Below are positions 36,584-45,626 of a DNA stretch of 64,000 bases, piece after piece; within the stretch, counting starts at the first letter, position 1; every line of letters starts with the position of its first letter. Source of the stretch: Shimia sp. Alg240-R146 (GTDB lineage Bacteria > Pseudomonadota > Alphaproteobacteria > Rhodobacterales > Rhodobacteraceae); NCBI RefSeq assembly GCF_947331465.1, contig NZ_CAMZOK010000002.1:1178001-1242000 (forward strand), read 5' to 3'. The translations under genes were made by a program, and so were the position numbers. Under the pieces are notes generated by a model. It searched no databases, was not told the DNA's origin, and saw only the letters and a list, made by a program, of their open reading frames with translations.

Positions 36584-37339
36584 ATGAAACTCGACCAAAC
36601 CTGCGCCGTGATCACAGGCGGCGCGTCCGGCCTCGGCGAAGCCACCGCTCGCCATTTTGCCGCCAACGGCGCCAAAGTCGCGTTGTTTGACCTCAACGAG
36701 GAGCGCGGCACAGCGGTCGCAGCCGAACTCGGCGGCACCTTCCACAAAACCGACGTCACGGATGAGGCCAGCGTTGCCACCGCTATCGCTGCAGCCCACG
36801 ACGCCATGGGCTGCATCACCGCCGCCGTGAACTGCGCTGGCATCGCGCCTGCGGCCACCACCATCGGCAAAAATGGCCCGCACCCGCTGCACACGTTCCA
36901 GAAAACCATCGACATCAACCTTATTGGATCTTTCAACGTCGCGCGCCTTGCAGCCGAGGTGATCGCACAAAACGATCCCGAATCTGACGGCGCGCGCGGT
37001 GTGATCATCAACACCGCCTCGATTGCCGCCATGGACGGCCAACGTGGTCAGGCGGCCTATGCCGCGTCCAAAGGCGGTATTGTCGGTTTGTCTCTGCCCA
37101 TGGCGCGCGATCTGGCCCGCTCAGGCATCCGCGTAATGGCCATCGCGCCGGGTATTTTCCTGACACCGATGCTGCAAGGCTTGCCGCAAGAGGTGCAGGA
37201 TCAGTTGGCCGCAGACGTGACCAACCCCAAGCGTCTTGGCGATCCGTCTGAATACGCCAGTCTGGCAGGCTTCATAGTTGAAAACGGCTATCTCAACGGC
37301 GAAGTCATCCGCATCGACGGCGCCCTGCGCATGCAGTAA
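36584..37339 (+). CDS. Short-chain dehydrogenase, HSD10-like (3-hydroxyacyl-CoA / 2-methyl-3-hydroxybutyryl-CoA dehydrogenase type)
   Basis: NAD-dependent dehydrogenase of 251 residues. The Rossmann motif TGGASGLGEA lies near residue 11, NCAGIAPA near 85, a catalytic Ser in INTASIAAMDG and the YAASKGG (Tyr-x3-Lys) near 166. APGIFLTPMLQGLPQEVQ and NGEVIRIDGALRMQ at the C-terminus fit the HSD10/type II 3-hydroxyacyl-CoA dehydrogenase branch, which acts in isoleucine breakdown and beta-oxidation. A GGAGGAG site 7 nt upstream fixes the start at 36584. The shared operator ties it to the valine-catabolism operon 8 kb away. Confidence 0.87.
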   Translation: MKLDQTCAVITGGASGLGEATARHFAANGAKVALFDLNEERGTAVAAELGGTFHKTDVTDEASVATAIAAAHDAMGCITAAVNCAGIAPAATTIGKNGPHPLHTFQKTIDINLIGSFNVARLAAEVIAQNDPESDGARGVIINTASIAAMDGQRGQAAYAASKGGIVGLSLPMARDLARSGIRVMAIAPGIFLTPMLQGLPQEVQDQLAADVTNPKRLGDPSEYASLAGFIVENGYLNGEVIRIDGALRMQ

Positions 37340-37426
37340 CGCAAAATCTCCAAGGTGCGCGGCCTTCGCGCACCTTCGCACTGCGACGGCATTCCATGCT
37401 ACGCTCCCTGCCAAAGGAGACCCCGC

Positions 37427-38032
37427 ATGCCCCGTCAGAATCGTGTCCAACCCACCGGCGAGATCATCGCAACACCCACCCGTGGCGGGTTTCTTGGCAA
37501 TCGCGGCGTCTTGCATGACGACACAGCACATGCACACGGCCAATTGACCCATCGGCGGTGGCGTCACAAAGCGTGGGTCTGCTGCGTGCTCGACTTCAAG
37601 AACCGCCGCCGCAAGCTGATGACTCCCAACCGCTACACCGAACTCTTCTTTTTTGACGAAGCCGTTGCCCTTGCCGCAGGTCACCGACCCTGCGCCGAAT
37701 GCAGACGCGCGGACTACACAGCGTTTTTAGCGGCCGCAGGTCACAGCGGAAAAGTCGCGGACTTTGACAAAGGCCTGCACAGCGCCCGCGCCATTCCCCG
37801 CCTTTTTGGTCAACGTCGACACACCGCAGAGGCCAACACACTGCCCGACGGCAGCTTTATCCTCACAGGTTCAAAGCCCGCGCTTCTCTGGCAAGATGCC
37901 CTGCACCCGTTCACGCCCACTGGATATGCCAGCCCAATTGCCAAGCCTTCCGGCGGCGTCACAGTCCTGACGCCAGAGCCGACCCTCGCTGCAATAAACG
38001 CAGGCTACATACCCTCGGTCCGCTTGCCCTGA
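37427..38032 (+). CDS. Protein of unknown function with Ada-like cysteine pattern
   Basis: Protein of 201 residues; the ATG has an AAAGGAGA site. Not a family I can name. Notable is TELFFFDEAVALAAGHRPCAECRRADY (about 71-97, quoted in part), which resembles the second half of the Ada zinc-binding domain (FF...EA.AAGFRPCKRCRPD). Cysteine pairs C52-C53 and C89/C92 could bind a metal. The rest is basic with several histidines (TAHAHGQLTHRRWRHK near 33-48). Monocistronic; converges on coaD. Confidence 0.8.
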   Translation: MPRQNRVQPTGEIIATPTRGGFLGNRGVLHDDTAHAHGQLTHRRWRHKAWVCCVLDFKNRRRKLMTPNRYTELFFFDEAVALAAGHRPCAECRRADYTAFLAAAGHSGKVADFDKGLHSARAIPRLFGQRRHTAEANTLPDGSFILTGSKPALLWQDALHPFTPTGYASPIAKPSGGVTVLTPEPTLAAINAGYIPSVRLP

Positions 38033-38071
38033 AGCAACACCGACCAACAACAGATGTCGTACCACACAAAA

Positions 38072-38097
38072 AAGCGGCCCGCGGGCCGCCCTTTTTC
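38072..38097. terminator. Bidirectional terminator between the unknown gene and coaD
   Basis: Perfect GC palindrome GCGGCCC-GC-GGGCCGC flanked by A-run on one side and T-run on the other, between convergent genes. Confidence 0.85.
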
Positions 38098-38119
38098 TCT
38101 GGTCGTTTCGTGTGACGTG

Positions 38120-38617
38120 TCAAACCTTGCCCAACCGCTCCAGCAACGCCGAATTCACCGCAGGTGTCACGAACTTGGACACGTCGCCGTTCAATCGGGC
38201 GATCTCCTTCACCAGCTTGGACGCAATCGCCTGATGCTTCAGGTCTGCCATCAAAAACACAGTTTCAATCGAACTGTCCAACGCACGGTTCATGCCAACC
38301 ATCTGATATTCATATTCAAAATCGGTCACAGCCCGCAAACCACGTACGATGATCTGCGCGCCGACTTCCTTGGCACAATCAATCAGCAGATTCTCAAACG
38401 GATGCGCCACGATCTCGGTGCCGGTCTCCTTTGACAGCTTGGCGCATTCACCCTCGATCATGGCCACACGCTCCTCAAGCGTGAAAAGTGGTCCCTTATC
38501 GCGGTTGATCGCAACACCGATCACCAGCCGGTCGACCAAAACGGCCGCCCTGCGAATAATATCTACATGCCCAAGTGTGATTGGGTCAAAAGTGCCCGGA
38601 TAAAGTGCCGTGCGCAT
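38120..38617 (-). CDS. coaD: Phosphopantetheine adenylyltransferase
   Basis: Fourth step of coenzyme A synthesis: 4'-phosphopantetheine plus ATP to dephospho-CoA. 165 residues. The nucleotidyltransferase motif is GTFDPITLGHVDII (contains the T/HxGH block), followed by VIGVAINRDKGPLFTLEERVAMI, IIVRGLRAVTDFEYEYQMVGMNRAL and HQAIASKLVKEIARLNGDVSKFVTP. Complete and typical. Confidence 0.96.
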   Translation of the reverse strand: MRTALYPGTFDPITLGHVDIIRRAAVLVDRLVIGVAINRDKGPLFTLEERVAMIEGECAKLSKETGTEIVAHPFENLLIDCAKEVGAQIIVRGLRAVTDFEYEYQMVGMNRALDSSIETVFLMADLKHQAIASKLVKEIARLNGDVSKFVTPAVNSALLERLGKV

Positions 38618-38732
38618 GCGTGCCTCCCATTGGTCCTGCCGGCACGCAACATTATTGCGCGCCCATTTGCAAGCGCCTCAATGCCGCATAGGTATTTCTG
38701 CGGGATTTCGGACGCAACGGCACATCGCGGGG

Positions 38733-39167
38733 TCAATGCCCCATAATCATGCCTTCCAATGCATTCTTTTCCATCGCCAGTTCGCTGAGCCGCGCCTTAA
38801 CGGTGTCGCCCAACGAAATCAGTCCGACCAGCTTGCCATCCGCCATCACCGGCATGTGACGAAACCGCCCCTCGGTCATCTTCTCAAGAACACCCACTGC
38901 GTCATCGTCAGGCCCACAGGTCACAACATCTGCCGTCATGTAGTCGTCAATAGAATGCGACAGACACCCTGCCCCGCGTTTGCCCAATTCGCGTACGATA
39001 TCCCGCTCAGACAAAATTCCGTTCGGGGTTTCACCGTCTTGCGAAACGATCACGGTGCCGATGCGCTTCTCCGCCAACAATTTTGCGGCCTCCGACACCA
39101 GCGTCCCGGGTTTGACCGTAAAGACGCCTTCGGACCCTTTGGACTTCAAAATCTGGTGTACGAGCAT
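38733..39167 (-). CDS. Small protein with a CBS domain pair
   Basis: Cytoplasmic protein of 144 residues made of two CBS motifs (about 5-65 and 75-135): GTLVSEAAKLLAEKRIGTVIVS and DDAVGVLEKMTEGRFRHMPVMADGKLVGLISLGD. CBS pairs bind adenosine nucleotides such as ATP, AMP or SAM and regulate partner proteins. Partner and ligand unknown. It follows coaD's start by about 115 bp on the same strand, probably separately transcribed. Confidence 0.9.
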   Translation of the reverse strand: MLVHQILKSKGSEGVFTVKPGTLVSEAAKLLAEKRIGTVIVSQDGETPNGILSERDIVRELGKRGAGCLSHSIDDYMTADVVTCGPDDDAVGVLEKMTEGRFRHMPVMADGKLVGLISLGDTVKARLSELAMEKNALEGMIMGH

Positions 39168-39232
39168 GGACTTAACCTCCGGTTCTAGAAAAATTCCCTT
39201 AGGTCAACCGTCGCCCCAAAGCGCACGATTTG

Positions 39233-40141
39233 TCAAGTTTGCGCTTCAAGCCGCGCAACTTCCTTGCGCACTCCTTCACACAACGCCTCTGAAAATCGGT
39301 TCATCCGCTCCAAACGTCGATCGTCCGCGTGCCGGATCAGGTAAAAACTGCGTGTCAGCGACACCTGATCCTGCAAGATTTTGACCATGCCCTTGGTCGA
39401 AGGAAGAGCGAAATCATGCACAATCCCAACGCCCGCGCCGCGCCGCACCCAATTGAACTGAACGCTGGCCGAGTTGGACGCCAGACGCACGCGCTCCACA
39501 CCGGTTTCGTTCAAATAGTCCAATTCCTTGTCAAAAATCATGTCGGGGATATAGCCAATCACCATGTGATGACGCAGATCCTCCGGCGTCTTGATCTCAG
39601 GGTGTTGGCGCAGATACCAGCGCGCTGCAGCCAGATGCAGTTTGTAATCCGCTATCTTCTGCACCGTCAGGCGACCGGCTGTGGGCGCGCTCACCGCCAC
39701 CACCAGATCCGCTTCCCGCCGCGACAGGCTAACCACGCGCGGCAGCGCCACGATCTGGATGTCCAGATCCGGATTGTCTTCGGCAATCTTGGCGCAAACC
39801 TGCGGCAACAGATAATTCGCTGCGCCGTCCGGCGCGCCAATGCGAATTTGCCCCGAAATGCCAGTGGTTTGCCCAACCATGTCTTCAGCCGCCTCTTCCA
39901 GCGATTGCTCCACGCGCAGGGCATGCGCCATCAACCGTTGCCCCGCATCCGTCAGCGCGTACCCAATCGGCGATTTTACAAAAAGCGGCGTCTCATATGC
40001 CGTTTCCAATCGCGCGACACGCCGTCCGACCGTTGCCGGATCGACATTCAACCGCCGTCCTGCCGCCGAAAGGCTTTCCTCCCGCGCCACCGCGAGAAAC
40101 ACCCGCAAGTCATCCCATTGTGCTGCTGATTGCGCCGCCAT
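39233..40141 (-). CDS. LysR-family transcriptional regulator divergent from mmsA
   Basis: 302 residues. The N-terminal winged helix is at about 8-66 (DDLRVFLAVAREESLSAAGRRLNVDPATVGRRVARLE) and the periplasmic-binding-like effector domain at about 90-295 (GQIRIGAPDGAANYLLP). The start at 40141 has GGAGGG 8 nt upstream. Its divergent position relative to methylmalonate-semialdehyde dehydrogenase (102 bp between starts) is the classic LysR arrangement, so control of mmsA is likely. Two copies of an ATTTTTGCAA sequence lie in the shared gap. Confidence 0.92.
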   Translation of the reverse strand: MAAQSAAQWDDLRVFLAVAREESLSAAGRRLNVDPATVGRRVARLETAYETPLFVKSPIGYALTDAGQRLMAHALRVEQSLEEAAEDMVGQTTGISGQIRIGAPDGAANYLLPQVCAKIAEDNPDLDIQIVALPRVVSLSRREADLVVAVSAPTAGRLTVQKIADYKLHLAAARWYLRQHPEIKTPEDLRHHMVIGYIPDMIFDKELDYLNETGVERVRLASNSASVQFNWVRRGAGVGIVHDFALPSTKGMVKILQDQVSLTRSFYLIRHADDRRLERMNRFSEALCEGVRKEVARLEAQT

Positions 40142-40155
40142 GTGACTACCCTCCG

Positions 40156-40210
40156 CATTTTTGCAAAGCTGTTTTGAATAGTTGCCGCTTTTCAAGGGAT
40201 TTTTGCAAGC
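40156..40210. promoter_or_regulatory. Paired ATTTTTGCAA repeats in the lysR-mmsA gap
   Basis: ATTTTTGCAAAGC at about 40157-40169 and ATTTTTGCAAGC at about 40199-40210, direct copies on the plus strand about 42 bp apart (about four helix turns). A suitable arrangement for LysR binding, but unproven. Confidence 0.45.
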
Positions 40211-40243
40211 CTATTCTGTGCGCAAACTGAAATGGAGGATGCC

Positions 40244-41743
<1,500 letters not shown>

Positions 41744-41772
41744 TCCAAATTCACCTTTGTGATTGTCTACTA

Positions 41773-41801
41773 AAAGGGGCGGCCCATCCGCCCCTTTTTT
41801 A
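41773..41801 (+). terminator. Rho-independent terminator of mmsA
   Basis: Stem AAAGGGGCGG / CCGCCCCTTT with a CCCAT loop and T-run, 30 bp after the stop. Confidence 0.9.
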
Positions 41802-41823
41802 CGTTCACTAGTCAGGTTTCCCC

Positions 41824-42243
41824 ATGCCCGTGTCCTTTCGCATCCAGAAATCCAATGGCCTCGTTTATGTGCAATATTCCGGTCATATCGAGATGCAGGA
41901 CACGCGGGACATCTTTGCCCGCTATCTTCAGCATCCGGATTACGCCCCCGGACAGAAACATCTGGTCGATTTCTCTCAGATTACCGGCTGGGATGCCGAC
42001 TATTTGGAACTGATGGCGATGCAGGCGGAAAAAGCCGCGGCCTTTTTGGGTCATGCCTCGCAGACCTTGATTGTGTACTACGCCCCAAACGAGCTTGGCC
42101 GTTCCATTGCGCAACTCGCGGTCAATTCATGGGAACCTTTTCCGTCCGTCGTGCCGATGGTTCAGGACACACGTGAGGCCGCCTTGTCAATTCTCGGCCT
42201 GGACAACACCGAGATCTCGCGATTCCTCGACCAAACTGCGTAA
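41824..42243 (+). CDS. Small soluble protein of unknown function
   Basis: 139 residues, no signal peptide, no recognised motif. The sequence alternates beta-like and helical blocks (FRIQKSNGLVYVQYSGHIEMQD; DYLELMAMQAEKAAAFLG; QTLIVYYAPNELGRSIAQLAV), a pattern reminiscent of STAS/SpoIIAA-like domains, but this is only a suggestion. Located between mmsA and a diguanylate cyclase with a CtrA box in the gap. Confidence 0.78.
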   Translation: MPVSFRIQKSNGLVYVQYSGHIEMQDTRDIFARYLQHPDYAPGQKHLVDFSQITGWDADYLELMAMQAEKAAAFLGHASQTLIVYYAPNELGRSIAQLAVNSWEPFPSVVPMVQDTREAALSILGLDNTEISRFLDQTA

Positions 42244-42303
42244 CCAGGTCCTTGCTGGCCTGCGCAAAAAACCGCTCAACACAGTTTAACTGATCGCACG
42301 CCC

Positions 42304-42319
42304 TTAAAGTCGCGTTAAC
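42304..42319 (+). promoter_or_regulatory. CtrA binding site (TTAA-N7-TTAAC)
   Basis: Full match to the alphaproteobacterial CtrA consensus with the exact 7-nt spacer (AGTCGCG), 50 bp upstream of the diguanylate cyclase start. A further TTAA half-site lies at 42286-42289. Confidence 0.7.
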
Positions 42320-42369
42320 CATTCCGGTGCAAAACATCGATCAATCAAAAACATCCGAGGCAATGGTCC

Positions 42370-44223
42370 ATGCTGCAGCTCATGCGCAGTGTTCATTTCA
42401 CGTTTATCTTCTGTATTTCGGCCGCGTTCATCGCAGCCGCGCCTGTGGCAGCGCCTGCACAACAACCGGAATTTGACCTCCGCCACATCGACTTTCGCGA
42501 CGATGGCACTGCGACCCTGTCGGGGGACTGGTTCTTTTCCCACGGCGCTCTCATGTCGCCCGCACAAGCCCACGCGTCCTATATGGACAACTCGATGTCT
42601 AAAGTCGCCGTTCCAAACAGTTGGGCTGCACACCTTCCCACAAATGCAGAAAACCCGCATCACGCCGGCTATGGCAGCTACGTGGCCCGTGTCCGGCTCC
42701 CAGAAGGCGTCGGAGCCAAGCTCATGCTTGATGTTTTGCGCATTTCGGACGCCTATGAAATCTACTGGATCCCGTTAAACGCTCCTGAAAGGGCGTGGCG
42801 CGTTGCGGCCGAGGGCACCATGACGGGGCCTTTGATGGCCAGCCATGGTCACAAAGGCCACTCGTTGGCGATGGCCGAAGACGGGCTTATGCTGATCAAC
42901 GTGCGCGGAGGCCTCACCAGCGACAATGGAATCATCCAGCAACTTCGCTTGTTTCACGGCACGCAATTTCAGGCGCTTGTTCAGACCGAGCGGCTGATCA
43001 TCGGCGCATTGATCGGCATCGTTTTGATCGTCGGCTCTGTCAACCTGTCTCTGTTTGTCTTCCACCGCAAAGACATCGCGACCCTGGTCTTAACCCTCGC
43101 CGCAGTCACCCTCCTCGTCAGGATGATCCTTCTGAGCGACATGATCGAGACGCTCTTCGGACTTGAATGGCGCACCTTCCGATTACGCCTTGAATATGCC
43201 AATTCTCTTTTCCTGTTTTGGACCGCCATGATGCTCAATCAGGCGCTGCTTTGGCAACAAATCCGCAACTGGCGCATTATAGTCGGCCACGGCGTGATAA
43301 GTGTGCTTGGCATCCTTTTGTGCGTCTTCGCCCCATTGCCACTTGTCACCCAAATGTGGATCGGCGCCGAAGTCTTTGCCGTTGCAACATCGGCAGCCAT
43401 TTTGATCAGCTGCGGCACCGCCGCGATACACAGAACTCCGAATGCCATGTTCTTTTTCGCATGCTGGAGCGCGGTGGCCGCAACTGCTGCATTTGATGCT
43501 ATGACAACCAGCTACTTCATACACGTCCTTCAAACGCTCCACATCGCGTTTGTACTTGGCATTACTGCTGGCACCGTTCAGGTCGGGCGCCGCGTGATCA
43601 TGGCCATCAACCGCGCCGAATTCCTCGAGGAAGAGCGTGCGCTCCTGCAGAAATTGCACCAAGACGCCGTCGACACAGCCCGCCGTGATCACCTGACGGG
43701 ACTGTTGAACCGGCAAGCTTTTGACGACGAACTGGCGCATGCATGGCTGCAACATGAAAAAGACGACAGTCACCTGTCATTGATCCTGTTTGACATTGAC
43801 CGCTTCAAGGCCATCAACGACACCCACGGACATCCGGTTGGTGACAAAGTGTTGCGCTCGGTCGCGGACCTTCTCAGCAACACCCGTATGCGCAAATCCG
43901 ACCGCGTCTGCCGTTACGGCGGCGAAGAATTTGCCATCATCCTGCCCGACACTTCCGGCGAGGACGCGTTCAAAGTCGCCGAGCGCATCCGAAAGTCAAT
44001 CGCGGGTCATGTCACTGGCTGTGCTGACGACCTGACCCTGATTGTGACCTGCTCGTTTGGCGTTGCGACCGCCAACGCCAACCAGCCTGACGATCCGTCC
44101 CAATTGCTGGAACAGGCCGACGCCGCGCTTTATCGCGCCAAAGCCAATGGCCGCAATCGCACGGAACGCCACGAAATGCCAAACGCCGTGGCCGTCACCA
44201 CAGACGCTGCACAATCTGCCTGA
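42370..44223 (+). CDS. Membrane diguanylate cyclase (7TMR-DISM plus GGDEF)
   Basis: Makes cyclic di-GMP from two GTP. 617 residues: signal peptide to about 31 (ending APAQQ), a periplasmic 7TMR-DISM-type beta sandwich at about 35-200 (GDWFFSHGALMSP, PNSW...GYGSYVARVRLPEG), a seven-helix membrane region at about 205-415, a short coiled coil, and a GGDEF domain at about 440-605. The catalytic loop is GGEEF (517-521) and an intact inhibitory site RKSD (508-511) precedes it at the standard 5-residue spacing, so feedback inhibition is expected. The DISM head suggests a periplasmic ligand, likely carbohydrate-like. A CtrA box upstream suggests control with motility or the cell cycle. Confidence 0.93.
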   Translation: MLQLMRSVHFTFIFCISAAFIAAAPVAAPAQQPEFDLRHIDFRDDGTATLSGDWFFSHGALMSPAQAHASYMDNSMSKVAVPNSWAAHLPTNAENPHHAGYGSYVARVRLPEGVGAKLMLDVLRISDAYEIYWIPLNAPERAWRVAAEGTMTGPLMASHGHKGHSLAMAEDGLMLINVRGGLTSDNGIIQQLRLFHGTQFQALVQTERLIIGALIGIVLIVGSVNLSLFVFHRKDIATLVLTLAAVTLLVRMILLSDMIETLFGLEWRTFRLRLEYANSLFLFWTAMMLNQALLWQQIRNWRIIVGHGVISVLGILLCVFAPLPLVTQMWIGAEVFAVATSAAILISCGTAAIHRTPNAMFFFACWSAVAATAAFDAMTTSYFIHVLQTLHIAFVLGITAGTVQVGRRVIMAINRAEFLEEERALLQKLHQDAVDTARRDHLTGLLNRQAFDDELAHAWLQHEKDDSHLSLILFDIDRFKAINDTHGHPVGDKVLRSVADLLSNTRMRKSDRVCRYGGEEFAIILPDTSGEDAFKVAERIRKSIAGHVTGCADDLTLIVTCSFGVATANANQPDDPSQLLEQADAALYRAKANGRNRTERHEMPNAVAVTTDAAQSA

Positions 44224-44323
44224 CCCGCATCGTGTTCCAGCGATGGTCCCTGCATTTATGCAACGCCATTTTGCGTATTTTGCCACAGCATCCGCCTTTG
44301 CAACAGTTGCGCAAGAATGCTAA

Positions 44324-44341
44324 TTTAACACACGTTCAATT
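44324..44341 (+). promoter_or_regulatory. Operator-like sequence upstream of the acyl-CoA dehydrogenase gene
   Basis: Matches the 18-bp operator candidate at 36545-36562 at 15 positions (shared core AACAC-N-CGTTCA). Located about 58 bp before the ATG. Confidence 0.58.
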
Positions 44342-44399
44342 CACGCGGCGCCCCACCGGTGCGCACCGCAACCGCATGGCAACCTAGGGAGAGTGGCTG

Positions 44400-45539
44400 A
44401 TGGATTTTGCACTGAGCGAAGAGCAAACCCTGATTTTCGATATGGCAAAAGGGTTTGGCGAAGACCACATCGCCCCCCACGCCCAGAAATGGGAAGCCGA
44501 AGGCTCCATCCCCAAAGAGCTCTGGCCACAGATCGCCGAACTCGGCCTTGGCGGCATTTACGTCTCCGAGGAATACGGCGGCTCCGGTCTGTCGCGCCTT
44601 GACGCCACGCTGGTGTTTGAGGCCCTCGCGATGTCCTGCCCCTCGGTTGGTTCTTTCCTGTCGATCCACAACATGTGCGGCGGCATGATCGACAAATTCG
44701 GCTCCGAGGACACCAAACAAAAATGGCTGCCGGATCTCTGCAGCATGTCCAAGGTGTTCTCCTACTGCCTGACCGAACCCGGTTCCGGCTCCGACGCCTC
44801 CGCGCTCAAAACCCGTGCCGAACGCACCAATGAAGGCTATGTGCTTAATGGCACCAAAGCGTTCATTTCCGGCGGCTCCTATTCGGATGCCTATGTCTGC
44901 ATGGTTCGCACCGGCGAGGACGGCCCCAAAGGCATCTCGACCGTTGTTGTCGAAGACGGCGCAGACGGGCTGTCGTTTGGCGCGTTGGAAAAGAAAATGG
45001 GTTGGCTCAGCCAACCGACGTCACAGGTGCAGTTTGACGATTGCAACGTGCCCGCTGACAACCTGATCGGCGACGAAGGCAAAGGTTTCAGCTATGCCAT
45101 GGCCGGACTTGACGGTGGCCGCCTGAACATCTCCGCCGGTGCCCTTGGTGGTGCGCAAAAAGCGCTGGATTTGACCGTACAATACATGTCCGAGCGCAAA
45201 GCTTTCGGCAAATCGATCAACCAATTTCAGGCCCTGCAGTTCCGCCTCGCGGAGTATGAAACCAAACTGCAAGCCGCCCGCACCTTCCTGCGCCAAGCCG
45301 CGTGGAAACTCGACAACGGCGCGCATGATGCGTCCAAATTCTGCGCCATGGCCAAGCTGATGGTCACCGATGTGTCCTTTGATGTCGCCAACGGCTGCCT
45401 GCAATTGCACGGTGGCTACGGCTATCTGGCGGACTACGGCATCGAGAAAATCGTGCGCGACTTGCGTGTGCACCAAATCCTCGAAGGCACCAATGAAATC
45501 ATGCGCCTGATCATCTCCCGCCAGATGATTGCAGCCTAA
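44400..45539 (+). CDS. Acyl-CoA dehydrogenase, probably isobutyryl-CoA dehydrogenase
   Basis: FAD-dependent dehydrogenase of 379 residues. Landmarks: N-terminal DFALSEEQTLIFDMAKGF, the substrate/FAD region YCLTEPGSGSDASALKTRA, GTKAFISGGSYSDAYV, FGKSINQFQALQFRLAEYETKL, GGYGYLADYGIEKIVRDLRVHQILEGTNEIMRLIISR. The catalytic Glu is in LEGTNEI. The next genes encode 3-hydroxyisobutyryl-CoA hydrolase-like and 3-hydroxyisobutyrate dehydrogenase, so the substrate is most likely isobutyryl-CoA (valine catabolism). GGGAGAG precedes the ATG. Confidence 0.9.
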   Translation: MDFALSEEQTLIFDMAKGFGEDHIAPHAQKWEAEGSIPKELWPQIAELGLGGIYVSEEYGGSGLSRLDATLVFEALAMSCPSVGSFLSIHNMCGGMIDKFGSEDTKQKWLPDLCSMSKVFSYCLTEPGSGSDASALKTRAERTNEGYVLNGTKAFISGGSYSDAYVCMVRTGEDGPKGISTVVVEDGADGLSFGALEKKMGWLSQPTSQVQFDDCNVPADNLIGDEGKGFSYAMAGLDGGRLNISAGALGGAQKALDLTVQYMSERKAFGKSINQFQALQFRLAEYETKLQAARTFLRQAAWKLDNGAHDASKFCAMAKLMVTDVSFDVANGCLQLHGGYGYLADYGIEKIVRDLRVHQILEGTNEIMRLIISRQMIAA

Positions 45540-45546
45540 AAGGGCA

Positions 45547-45599
45547 CGCTCCGTCCCTCCCATCGAGGATGGGCCGGAGCGGTCTGGACTTCGCCAGAC
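45547..45599 (+). other. Two hairpins in the acyl-CoA dehydrogenase to hydrolase gap
   Basis: An imperfect longer stem from CGCTCCG (45547) to CGGAGCG (45581) and a 6-bp stem GTCTGG / CCAGAC (45582-45599) fill most of the 87-bp gap. No T-tract. Likely mRNA stability or processing structure rather than a terminator, since the downstream genes continue the pathway. Confidence 0.45.
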
Positions 45600-45626
45600 G
45601 GACAGCAAACACCGGAGCGCAATGAC

